A DNA stretch of 8,058 bases. It comes from Bacteroidales bacterium (lineage in GTDB: Bacteria > Bacteroidota > Bacteroidia > Bacteroidales > ML635J-15). Each line of letters opens with the position of its first letter. The first letter of the stretch is position 1. The stretch lies in NCBI GenBank assembly GCA_028696755.1, contig JAQVGK010000138.1, positions 1 through 8,058 on the forward strand, written 5' to 3'. Under the pieces are notes generated by a model that made no database searches, was not told where the DNA came from, and saw nothing but the letters and a program-made list of their open reading frames with translations. Both the position numbers and the translations under genes were made by a program. Of this stretch, positions 1-7,219 are shown one piece after another.

Positions 1-3000
1 TGTGTAAGAAGTTCCAGTTGCTCTTTGATTTCCATTTGTAGCAGCGTCATACCAAGCGAGTGTTCCCGATCCAGCAGCATTTAATGTTAAACTTGCAGGA
101 CCACAAGCAGATGCACCGGTTGTTGTTGGAGCAACTGGAATGTCGATTGTGATTAAGTCGGTTTGAGTATCAGTATCTGATCCATAAGCATTAGTAACAG
201 TAAGTGCTACTGTGTATGTTCCAGAAACAGAATAGTTATGAATTGGGTTTTGTTCGGTTGATGTATTACCATCTCCAAAATCCCAAGCCCAAGAATCTGC
301 AATTATTGAAGCATCAGTAAATGTTACTTCTCCAGCACAAAACTCAGGTCCAGCAGCAGTAAATGACGCAGTTGGAGGGACTGCAGGGCTGGTTAAGTTA
401 AACGTATAATCCTCAACTTCGCCATAACCAGAGTTTCCACACGGCGTAGCATTTGGCGAATATGATGTGCTAGTATCATGCAGTCTGATTCTTACACGCA
501 CTGGACCTGCAGTTGCACCAGATGGAACAGTAATATTTCCAGAAAATGGACCTGCTCCAGTAGCAGATGTAAATACATTTTCGCCAGCATCAACAAAATC
601 GCCATCTCTATTCCAATCGCACCAGATTAAAACTTGATCGGTAGAATAACTTCCAGCTAAGGTAACAGTAAATGCATAGGTATTACCAATGGTAAGATCG
701 GTCGAAATTGATGTAAAATCAGAATATGTGGTATTTGTCGATGTATTATTAATAGTGTTGCATGTAAAGTTTGTAATTCTCTCAAACCCAGCATTACTAG
801 ATGCAGCAGCGCAATAATCAGGCAAAGTAACTGTAATATAAGCTAACTTGGTTTCAACATCAGAACCAAAAGCATTTGTTGCAGTTAGTGAAACCTCATA
901 TGTTCCTGGAGTATTATACACAACCGCTGGATTCTGACTTGTACTGCTCGCTGGAGTTCCTCCATCAAAAGTCCACGACCATGAACTTGGGTTATTGATT
1001 GATAAATCTGTAAAGTTTACAGTTTCACCTATTGCAACGGTTGTAACATTGGCAACAAAATCAGCAGTTGGAGGGTTAGTATTTGGATTTACAGTGATGT
1101 AATTTGTTTTTGTTTCTGTATCGTTACCCAATCCGTTAGTAATGGCTAAACTTACTGTATAGGTTCCAGCGGTAGTATAAACGTGAACTGGATTCTGCAC
1201 AGTAGATGTCTGAGAATCACCAAAGTTCCAACTCCATGATGCAGGATATTGAGATGCATCGGTAAATGTTACAGATTGACCTTCGAGAATAGTAGTTGGC
1301 GTTCCTGTAAAATTAGCAACTGGTGGGTTAGCAGCAACTGGAACTACAGATTCGTTAATATATGGTGATCTGTCTTGTTTTGTTCCAACAACACAATAAG
1401 TTTCACCAGTAAATGCAGGAACAGTTAATGTAACACTTGTTCCACTTCCACTCCATTCGGCATCAACCAAAACATTGTTTTTAGAAATTGCAACATAAGA
1501 GTAAGGCTCGGTAGTTACAGTTAATGTTGTAGCGCCTTGCATTGGATTTGTAAAACTTAAGCTAAGAGCTTCTGGTTCGGTTGTATAAGGGATTAATGAT
1601 GGATCGCCAACAAGGTGATAAATTTCCCAATAATATTGTTTGTAACCCGAAGTACTTGCCTGAACAGCAACATTTCCTTTATGAACCATTTGGCGGCCAG
1701 AGTAGTACCAGTTAGAATAAGCCTCACCATTTATATGCCAAACACCATCATAAGCTCCAAGACCAGTATTTGCATAAGTATGACTTGCCCAGTTGGTTGC
1801 ATTAAGTGTTAAACTTGTATTACCCATTCCCCACCAAGCATCTTCGTACCAATATGAGTATTGAGAGGTTCCAATATAACCAACAGCACCTTCGTTGGCA
1901 GTATATAGTAACATTTCGCCAAAAGAATCAGATTCACCGAACATAAATGACTGACAGCAATTACCAATCATAAATGGATATTTGCCTGCATTATTAAAAC
2001 TTGCAATGTCTGCTCTGTCAATTGTAGGATCTGCCCAACCATCATAAGAACAGTGTGCAGTATAATTTGCAAAACCAACGCCAGTTTGAATTTTACTTAA
2101 AATACTAGCAGCAGCGCCAGAATTAGACGAAGCCATTACATTGTACTCATGCGAAGCATTATTATAAAAATATGCCCAAATATTGGTGTAGTTAAGATTA
2201 GCTAGACCTCCAGTATGATGATTATTATAATAATTATTAATACCATAGAGAATCTGAGCATCACCAAATGTATGCGCCATGGAAGCATCAACACCCGCAA
2301 TCATCATACAATTGTTAAGATAAGAACCGTCAGCGATGGTATATTGCTCATATGGTAGAATTTTATTCAAAGCATTCTGCAACTCGGTTGTAGTATTTGC
2401 AGAAATACGTCCATAATACAAATCGGGTAGATAATCAGAACCAGATAAGGTTGCAAAGTATAGGTCGGTGATATGATCTGTACCACCTGAACCAGTATTA
2501 GTAGATGCGTAGGCAGGAATAGCATAATTACCATTATGGTCACCAATAATCAAAACATACAATGGAGCTGGATCAGAAGCTGTTCCAGCATCATATAGAT
2601 TTTGAAGATATGTTTTAATTGTTGTATTTGCCGTTCCAGAAGCAACATAATACTCAATTACATTATAACCCATCTTAGTCTTCCATTCTACAAAGGGCTG
2701 CAAGGTTGTTTCAAAGATAGAATTAGCAACAATAACATACTTTAAAGGAGCATTAAAATTAGAAAAGCCATCCTTAGCTGCATTTGGCTCTTGGTAATTT
2801 AAAAATGTACTGTATGATCCCTGAAATTCTTTAGAGAAATATCTGCTTTTCATTTCCTCAGTTGTTGCCAAATCAGCATTAACAAATACAACTTCAAAAT
2901 CAAGATTGTTATAAATTATTAACGTATTCTCAACAGGATTGTAATGATAAGGACGAATTGTTATTCCACCCATTCTTACACCACGCATAATTCCATAAAT

Positions 3001-3480
3001 CTCGGTTTCTACAAGCGCAGAAGTTTCATAAGCATCAGAATTGTAATAATCTTCATCAATCACAAAAACCATATCCTCAGCAGCAGTACTTTTGCTGTAT
3101 GAAGGCTGAGTAGGCTCAATTCTACTGATACCATAATCGTCAAGATTAACTAATTCTTCGGTATAACCAAGAATGTTAACCTGAATCTCAGCACCGTAAG
3201 GAACCTCAATCAAACGACTGATTACTGGTAAATTTGCCTGCCCAACATTGTTTGGACGGGACATTCCCTCAACTTCTAATAGAGAATAAACTCCATTTTC
3301 TAAATCGCTAGTTTTAAAACCTAACTCCTTAACTGTAATTCGTGCCGAAAATGATTCGGGATTTACACTTTTAAGTTCGAGTTTGTTCTCTGCAGCGGAT
3401 AACTGTACAACCTGCTTCTGCTGCGCTGTAGCAACTAAGGCAAACGACACAACGCACATCGAAAGTAGTAATTTTCTCAT
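1..3480 (-). CDS. Secreted gingipain-like C25 cysteine protease with PKD, GEVED and Ig-like domains (C-terminus off the left edge)
   Basis: The frame is open without a stop from the ATG at 3480 to base 1, giving 1160 visible residues. Residues 1-20 (MRKLLLSMCVVSFALVATAQ) form a signal peptide. About 22-240 resembles the C25 propeptide region. About 245-635 is the peptidase C25 domain, with the catalytic histidine at H476 (NYTAHCS) and nucleophile cysteine at C508, or its neighbour C509 (GNCCQSF). The domain ends in the typical YHLVGDPSL at 621-629. PKD domains follow at about 719-798, 803-885 and 1035-1114; the third carries WDFGDG. A GEVED domain (about 888-1030, GEVEDY at 1020-1025) sits between PKD2 and PKD3, and an Ig-like domain starts near 1117. 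Known C25 proteases with such tails are exported by the type IX system and act at or outside the cell surface. A T9SS C-terminal signal is expected off the edge but not seen. The PKD tail argues against PorU. Its substrate is unknown. Confidence 0.93.
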   Translation of the reverse strand, partial: MRKLLLSMCVVSFALVATAQQKQVVQLSAAENKLELKSVNPESFSARITVKELGFKTSDLENGVYSLLEVEGMSRPNNVGQANLPVISRLIEVPYGAEIQVNILGYTEELVNLDDYGISRIEPTQPSYSKSTAAEDMVFVIDEDYYNSDAYETSALVETEIYGIMRGVRMGGITIRPYHYNPVENTLIIYNNLDFEVVFVNADLATTEEMKSRYFSKEFQGSYSTFLNYQEPNAAKDGFSNFNAPLKYVIVANSIFETTLQPFVEWKTKMGYNVIEYYVASGTANTTIKTYLQNLYDAGTASDPAPLYVLIIGDHNGNYAIPAYASTNTGSGGTDHITDLYFATLSGSDYLPDLYYGRISANTTTELQNALNKILPYEQYTIADGSYLNNCMMIAGVDASMAHTFGDAQILYGINNYYNNHHTGGLANLNYTNIWAYFYNNASHEYNVMASSNSGAAASILSKIQTGVGFANYTAHCSYDGWADPTIDRADIASFNNAGKYPFMIGNCCQSFMFGESDSFGEMLLYTANEGAVGYIGTSQYSYWYEDAWWGMGNTSLTLNATNWASHTYANTGLGAYDGVWHINGEAYSNWYYSGRQMVHKGNVAVQASTSGYKQYYWEIYHLVGDPSLIPYTTEPEALSLSFTNPMQGATTLTVTTEPYSYVAISKNNVLVDAEWSGSGTSVTLTVPAFTGETYCVVGTKQDRSPYINESVVPVAANPPVANFTGTPTTILEGQSVTFTDASQYPASWSWNFGDSQTSTVQNPVHVYTTAGTYTVSLAITNGLGNDTETKTNYITVNPNTNPPTADFVANVTTVAIGETVNFTDLSINNPSSWSWTFDGGTPASSTSQNPAVVYNTPGTYEVSLTATNAFGSDVETKLAYITVTLPDYCAAASSNAGFERITNFTCNTINNTSTNTTYSDFTSISTDLTIGNTYAFTVTLAGSYSTDQVLIWCDWNRDGDFVDAGENVFTSATGAGPFSGNITVPSGATAGPVRVRIRLHDTSTSYSPNATPCGNSGYGEVEDYTFNLTSPAVPPTASFTAAGPEFCAGEVTFTDASIIADSWAWDFGDGNTSTEQNPIHNYSVSGTYTVALTVTNAYGSDTDTQTDLITIDIPVAPTTTGASACGPASLTLNAAGSGTLAWYDAATNGNQRATGTSYT

Positions 3481-3725
3481 AATGCTAATTTTTATTTAAT
3501 ACTCTATTTCTCTAACAACTTAATTAAGACAACCCACCTCTAAAAAGAGTTGCATTTATTTTTTCTAAAATTCGGAAAAAAATTGCGTATTTCATGCTTT
3601 AAGGCATAATTTTAGACAAAAAAAAGAAAACAATTAACTAGGAGGGTATTAAATTAGACATAAGACAATTTAACAACAATTAGTTCTCATTACCAAAAAA
3701 CAAAAAAGCTTTATAAAACATTTAT
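3481..3725. other. 245-base intergenic leader upstream of the C25 protease
   Basis: I see no gene here. The stretch is very AT-rich. It should contain the protease promoter, but no TAnnTTTG match is found on the minus strand. It holds a short near-palindrome, ATGCTTTAAGGCAT (3594-3607, one wobble pair), and an AT-only inverted repeat TTAAATT/AATTTAA (3649-3655 and 3667-3673). Neither is convincing as a terminator or operator. Confidence 0.4.
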
Positions 3726-4199
3726 TTAGTAAACCGAAGAACTATAATCGTGCTGCCTTAGTTTTAAATCGCACTTTGCTTCGTAAACATAGTAACAAGG
3801 GGAGTCACATGCCGACTTAAAGAATTCTGTCTTTACATAGCAATCATTTATAACTTGAACCACTCTACCAGAACGACTATATTCTGCAACAATTGTATAT
3901 TTTTGATCGGGGACAACCGAAATCCAGATTGAGTTTTCGTTGGTAGTTCCAGTCATATAAACCGAAGAAGTAAAGGCATAACCCGAAAAAACGGTAAAAT
4001 AAACTGTTTCGGCATTTAAAGTCATATTGAATTCCAAATTCATGTCAACATACTGTGGCATTTCCTCGTAACAGTATTCGCAATCAATAGTTTCGCTATC
4101 TTCATAAGGTTCTACATCGTCGTCGCACGAGAACATAAATAACGAAAAAACAAGTATGCTAATACTTAATAATGTATTTATATTTCTGTATGGTCTCAT
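3726..4199 (-). CDS. Small cysteine-rich, probably surface-exposed lipoprotein
   Basis: I do not recognise a named family. The 157-residue protein has a lipoprotein signal: basic start, hydrophobic stretch at about 10-22 and a lipobox FMFSC with the lipidated cysteine at C25. The next residues, DDDVE, are acidic, like the export signals that move Bacteroidota lipoproteins to the outer face of the outer membrane. Six more cysteines (C40, C43, C120, C131, C135, C143) lie in pairs near the two ends and could form three disulfides. The middle looks like beta strands of a small sandwich. The ATG at 4199 is chosen because the only other early Met is inside the signal peptide. It lies 41 bases inside the end of the upstream ankyrin/barrel gene, which implies one transcript and coupled translation. 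Function unknown; a role at the cell surface is an inference. Confidence 0.85.
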   Translation of the reverse strand: MRPYRNINTLLSISILVFSLFMFSCDDDVEPYEDSETIDCEYCYEEMPQYVDMNLEFNMTLNAETVYFTVFSGYAFTSSVYMTGTTNENSIWISVVPDQKYTIVAEYSRSGRVVQVINDCYVKTEFFKSACDSPCYYVYEAKCDLKLRQHDYSSSVY

Positions 4200-5553
4200 T
4201 CTTTCTAAAATTTATCAATGCGTTAATACCGATTGAATAATAAACTGGCGATATTCCATAAAGCGGAACATCAAGATACTCGGCCGAAAAATATAGCCTA
4301 AATCCATTGCCGCTGTTAAGTGCTAGTCCTACCAACGGAGAGGCAATCATATCATTGTTAACTTTCATCAGCATTCCATCATAATCGCCCCACCAATACG
4401 TAGCACGCACGCCAGCAAACAAATTGAGATATGAACTCTCACCTGTTTTAAATAGCCTAAAGTTTTTTATTGATTTAAAGTATAAGCCTTTCCTATCTTC
4501 TCGCAGCTGATAAAAAACATCGTTATCTATGGGCATAAGAACATTCTTCTCTCCTCCACGATACAATATTCCGCTCTCAAAAATAAAACCATAACGGGCT
4601 TCGGACAACACCACTCCTGTTCCCATAAAAAAGTCATCTCCATTAAAAACTAAGTCAAAACTACCACCAACTCGATTTACAAACAGATAGTGATAATCAT
4701 GAATCTTTTGCTTGCGAATTATTCGTTTTGTTTTAAAATTTTTGCTGTATTTAGCTAGGGTTCGTGGTGTATAAACTCCATTTATTGTATCTCTCAACTT
4801 TACACCATTATCAAGAAACCATTTCAAGGATTCGTGCTGGCCCGAAACAATTGCAGTTTCGACAGGAGTTAAACCAAAAATATTTTCTCTTAAAACCAAG
4901 TCATTTTTAAATGTGTTAAGAAATGTAATATTTCCACCCTCAGCTGCTAAATGGAATAAATCGGAACTATCGCTAACAATAACATCAGGATTTGCATCAA
5001 ACAGCCTTAGCAACATTGTAATTTGAGTATTATTATTCTCAACAGCGTAACAAAGCGGCGTTAAACCTGCAGCATCTTTTGGATCAACTTCTGCTTCATA
5101 ATATAAAAGCATATCAGCTAAAACATCATAACCATAAATGGCTGCGTAATGCAAAGCTGTTCGACCAAAAACATCTTTCGCATTTATCTCAGCACCATTT
5201 CTAATCAGAATCTCTGCTGTCGAGAGGAAATTATTTTTCGTAGCACTTATTAATGCCGTAATGCTAAAATCTTTAGATGCCAAATTAACATTAGCTCCAT
5301 TCTCGATCAAGTAAATAACAACAGAATCATAACCTTGCTGAGCAGCAAACATTAAAGAAGTCACTCCATAATAATCTGGAAAGTTTACATCAGCTTTTTT
5401 ATGCTCAACCATGAATTTAACACTGTCTAGATTGCCCTCATCAGCAAAAACTAAAAGTTGATTGCCATTTTCATAGTATGAATATCCGTCATCTTGCGAA
5501 TACAGGATTAAACAAACGAATACTGCTTGAAATATTAGTAATAGTTTCTTCAC
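4159..5553 (-). CDS. Exported ankyrin-repeat protein with C-terminal outer-membrane beta-barrel-like domain
   Basis: The protein has 464 residues from a GTG at 5553. This start is preferred because it begins directly with a signal peptide (KKLLLIF... to LYSQ at about 20); a TTG at 5583 would add ten residues before it. Residues about 30-275 form seven to eight ankyrin repeats, for example GVTSLMFAAQQGYDSVVIYL at 63-82, then FGRTALHYAAIYGYDVLADM at 129-148 and GLTPLCYAVENN at 163-174. A basic linker (about 272-285) leads to about 180 residues of alternating strands with aromatic belts and glycines (for example YLNLFAGVRATYWW at 375-388 and YYSIGINALINF at 438-449), which read as a small outer-membrane barrel. 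The repeats would then sit in the periplasm as a protein-binding arm. It is the first gene of a coupled pair with the lipoprotein. The last 15 residues after INF are polar and unlike a barrel end. The barrel call is my inference; the ankyrin repeats are clear. Confidence 0.85.
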   Translation of the reverse strand: MKKLLLIFQAVFVCLILYSQDDGYSYYENGNQLLVFADEGNLDSVKFMVEHKKADVNFPDYYGVTSLMFAAQQGYDSVVIYLIENGANVNLASKDFSITALISATKNNFLSTAEILIRNGAEINAKDVFGRTALHYAAIYGYDVLADMLLYYEAEVDPKDAAGLTPLCYAVENNNTQITMLLRLFDANPDVIVSDSSDLFHLAAEGGNITFLNTFKNDLVLRENIFGLTPVETAIVSGQHESLKWFLDNGVKLRDTINGVYTPRTLAKYSKNFKTKRIIRKQKIHDYHYLFVNRVGGSFDLVFNGDDFFMGTGVVLSEARYGFIFESGILYRGGEKNVLMPIDNDVFYQLREDRKGLYFKSIKNFRLFKTGESSYLNLFAGVRATYWWGDYDGMLMKVNNDMIASPLVGLALNSGNGFRLYFSAEYLDVPLYGISPVYYSIGINALINFRKNETIQKYKYIIKY

Positions 5554-5617
5554 AAAACAAAAATAAAAAAATTTTTCTATCAAAAATCATTCAATTTTTT
5601 TCATTAAGTAATTTTTG

Positions 5618-5625
5618 TACTTTTG
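5618..5625 (+). promoter_or_regulatory. -7 box of the tRNA-Arg promoter
   Basis: TACTTTTG matches the Bacteroidota -7 consensus TAnnTTTG exactly. It ends ten bases before the mature tRNA 5' end, so transcription would start about three bases upstream of the tRNA. No clear TTG lies at the -33 distance; that stretch is a T run instead. Confidence 0.65.
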
Positions 5626-5634
5626 CCACAGATT

Positions 5635-5706
5635 GGTCCCTTAGTTCAATGGATAGAATATAAGATTCCGGTTCTTACGATGTGGGTTCGAATCCCGCAG
5701 GGATCA
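5635..5706 (+). tRNA. tRNA-Arg (anticodon CCG)
   Basis: A full cloverleaf folds by eye. The acceptor stem GGTCCCT pairs with AGGGATC (one G-T wobble) and leaves discriminator A at 5706. The D arm is GTTC/GAAT, and the anticodon stem TAAGA/TCTTA is perfect. The loop TTCCGGT places anticodon CCG at 5668-5670. There is a four-base variable region, then T arm GTGGG/CCCGC around TTCGAAT. CCG reads the arginine codon CGG. No CCA is encoded, as is common in Bacteroidota. The gene is followed by a strong terminator and a tyrosine recombinase on the same strand, so its 3' half is a likely integration target. Confidence 0.95.
5682..5706 (+). other. Candidate attachment site: tRNA-Arg T arm and 3' end
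   Basis: The 3' end of a tRNA gene facing an adjacent integrase is the classic attB/attL position for tyrosine-recombinase elements. Here the integrase begins 125 bases downstream and reads away from the tRNA. The exact core cannot be set because no second copy of this segment is present in the window. This is inferred from layout only. Confidence 0.3.
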
Positions 5707-5712
5707 CTAGAA

Positions 5713-5804
5713 AATACGAAGTATTAAGTATAAATACCTGTTATCAAGCATTTTGTATGATGCTTGTAACAGGTTTTTAGTATTTATACATGGTAATTCG
5801 TACT
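5713..5804. repeat. Long imperfect inverted repeat between tRNA-Arg and integrase
   Basis: Three blocks pair perfectly: GTATAAATA (5728-5736) with TATTTATAC (5781-5789), CCTGTTA (5737-5743) with TAACAGG (5767-5773), and CAAGCAT (5745-5751) with ATGCTTG (5760-5766). There is a single T bulge at 5744, a seven-base bulge at 5774-5780 and an eight-base loop. Outside these, 5713-5727 and 5790-5804 still match at 10 of 15 positions, both containing TACGAA. The inner part acts as a terminator. The outer symmetry exceeds what a terminator needs and could hold recombinase arm sites. Confidence 0.8.
5737..5778 (+). terminator. Intrinsic terminator of tRNA-Arg
   Basis: The stem is CCTGTTA-T-CAAGCAT paired with ATGCTTG-TAACAGG: 14 pairs with one bulged T and an eight-base loop, followed directly by TTTTT. 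It starts about 30 bases after the mature tRNA 3' end and would insulate the integrase from tRNA transcription. Confidence 0.8.
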
Positions 5805-5831
5805 GATTGTTTACCAAATAAATCCTAAAAT

Positions 5832-6932
5832 ATGATACCAAAATTAACAAGCAACATTTTTTTATCAGACCACATTAACAAGCAAGGTTTGAGCAAACTT
5901 TATTTACAAATAACTATTTCCAGAAAAGTAAAGCGTTATCCTTTACAAATATTTATCGAACCAGAGAACTGGAATAATAAAGTAATTAAACGACCTGATA
6001 AGGATATAATGAATAGAATAATTACAAATGAAATTTCAAAAGTAAATTCTATTTATCTTAAAATGATGGAGACTGGTAAAGTTGATTTTTCGATCTTTGA
6101 AAAATACTACTATAATATTGATAATACAAAAATTAGTGAAATAATAAATTTGCATTGTAAAACAATTCAGAAGGATTCCAGGAAAGTTTTTGAAACTGTA
6201 AGAAAAAACCTAGAAACATTGTTTGGAGACATTTCTATATGTGAGATTGATTACAATAAAGTTTGTAGGTTTCATAAACACATTGAGCATTTAAGCCACA
6301 ATACAATTTGGGTTCGTCATAAGGTTTTGAGAACGATTATAAATACAGCAATAAAGCATGAAATTTATAAAGAAACCAATCCTTACAAAATTTTCAAATG
6401 GACATACCGACAACCTATCAGATTGAATTTAACAAAACAAGAGCAGGTAAAAATAGAAGCTTTAAGGAATAAGCCAGGAATAACAGACAGAATTAAATGT
6501 ACTGCAGAAGCTTTTCTTTTTTGCTGCTATACTGGATTAAGATTTTCTGACATTAAACAATTAAGATCAGATCATATACAGACAAATGCAATTGTACTTG
6601 AGCAAGAAAAAACAGACGATATTGTTTATATACCTTTAAATAATAAAGCAAAAAATATCTTGCAAAATAGAAATTCTTATTTCATTTTCGATTTACCAAG
6701 TAATCAGAAGTACAACGAAGCTTTAAAAGATTTAGCAACATCAGCCGGAATAAGTAAAAATTTAACTAGTCACATTGCACGACATACATTTGCTGTATTG
6801 AGTATTGAAAAAAACATTCCACTAGAAGTCATTAGTAAATTACTAGGACACCGCGACATTAAAACAACTCAAATTTATGCACAAATAAAAAATCCAGTCC
6901 TGGATAAATACATGCAGAACTGGAATAAATAA
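5832..6932 (+). CDS. Tyrosine recombinase / integrase (phage integrase family, Bacteroidota type)
   Basis: This is a complete 366-residue site-specific recombinase. Residues about 1-80 fit the Arm-DNA-binding domain (YLQITISRKVKRYPLQIFI at 24-42, then PENWN at 44-48). About 85-190 fits the SAM-like core-binding domain, and about 200-355 is the catalytic domain. All active-site residues are present: R237 in CYTGLRFSD, K260 in the beta hairpin, H314 and R317 in SHIARHTFA, H340 in LLGH and nucleophile Y349 in TTQIYA. It should therefore be active for strand exchange. The length is close to the usual 370-420 of the family, slightly short at the N-terminal arm domain. It reads away from the tRNA-Arg gene just upstream, so it probably integrates an element at that tRNA. 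Phage, ICE or other mobile island cannot be distinguished here. No clear promoter is seen upstream, and it converges on a terminator shared with the minus-strand genes. Confidence 0.96.
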   Translation: MIPKLTSNIFLSDHINKQGLSKLYLQITISRKVKRYPLQIFIEPENWNNKVIKRPDKDIMNRIITNEISKVNSIYLKMMETGKVDFSIFEKYYYNIDNTKISEIINLHCKTIQKDSRKVFETVRKNLETLFGDISICEIDYNKVCRFHKHIEHLSHNTIWVRHKVLRTIINTAIKHEIYKETNPYKIFKWTYRQPIRLNLTKQEQVKIEALRNKPGITDRIKCTAEAFLFCCYTGLRFSDIKQLRSDHIQTNAIVLEQEKTDDIVYIPLNNKAKNILQNRNSYFIFDLPSNQKYNEALKDLATSAGISKNLTSHIARHTFAVLSIEKNIPLEVISKLLGHRDIKTTQIYAQIKNPVLDKYMQNWNK

Positions 6933-6954
6933 AAAAGCCCCGGAGATCAGGGCT
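6931..6954 (-). terminator. Intrinsic terminator of the DUF4160-DUF2442 operon, shared with the convergent integrase
   Basis: On the minus strand AGCCC, a nine-base loop and GGGCT are followed by TTTTTT, a standard intrinsic terminator starting four bases after the DUF2442 stop. On the plus strand the same hairpin begins three bases after the integrase stop but is followed by TATATTT, so termination there should be weaker. Confidence 0.85.
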
Positions 6955-6958
6955 ATAT

Positions 6959-7216
6959 TTAAAGTTTAATTTTCCCTTTGTAAAGCTCATCTACTGGAAA
7001 GATCATATCCCAGTTTTTACCCCAAACTATATTTCCATTTTCAATTTTAAATTGCTTAAAATTACGAAGCTCTTTATATTTGTTATGCTGAGGATGCGAG
7101 CATTTGTTTAGGAACATGCTAAAGTCAACAACAACCTTTTTTTTATCGCTAAAAGTTAACTCAATACAATATTGTTTAATGTGTTTTGCTGATACTATTT
7201 CTATTACTGCGTTCAT
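6959..7216 (-). CDS. DUF2442 family protein
   Basis: This 85-residue protein fits the small DUF2442 family. An N-terminal beta hairpin (IEIVSAKHIKQYCIELTFSD, 5-24) leads to VVVDFSMFL (28-36). The family-like C-terminal block follows: F53, F56, then GNIVWGKNWD (61-70), P74 and LY (78-79). The family has no established biochemical role. It is often found beside DUF4160 genes, and together they are treated as a possible toxin-antitoxin-like or regulatory pair. Here the ATG lies three bases after the DUF4160 stop, so the two are almost certainly co-translated. The C-terminus is lysine-rich. A terminator follows immediately, making this the last gene of the operon. Confidence 0.82.
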   Translation of the reverse strand: MNAVIEIVSAKHIKQYCIELTFSDKKKVVVDFSMFLNKCSHPQHNKYKELRNFKQFKIENGNIVWGKNWDMIFPVDELYKGKIKL

Positions 7217-7219
7217 TAC

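Noticed and set aside
1615..1812. 65-residue plus-strand open frame
   Set aside because: It is antisense to the C25 catalytic domain, whose frame is clearly coding; no family features.
3594..3607. ATGCTTTAAGGCAT near-palindrome as an operator for the C25 gene
   Set aside because: It is a single short site with a mismatch and no nearby promoter to relate it to.
3701..3716. AAAGCTTT palindrome followed by Ts (minus strand) as terminator of the lipoprotein gene
   Set aside because: The self-complementary core has no loop and is only four pairs deep; too weak to call.
5558..5565. TATTTTTG on the minus strand as the ankyrin gene -7 box
   Set aside because: It matches TAnnTTTG but ends only four bases before the GTG, so the transcript would start at or inside the start codon.
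5554..5583. TTG start at 5583 for the ankyrin protein
   Set aside because: It would add ten residues before an otherwise normal signal peptide that begins at the GTG at 5553.
5478..5663. 61-residue plus-strand open frame
   Set aside because: It overlaps the start of the ankyrin gene in antisense and runs into the tRNA.
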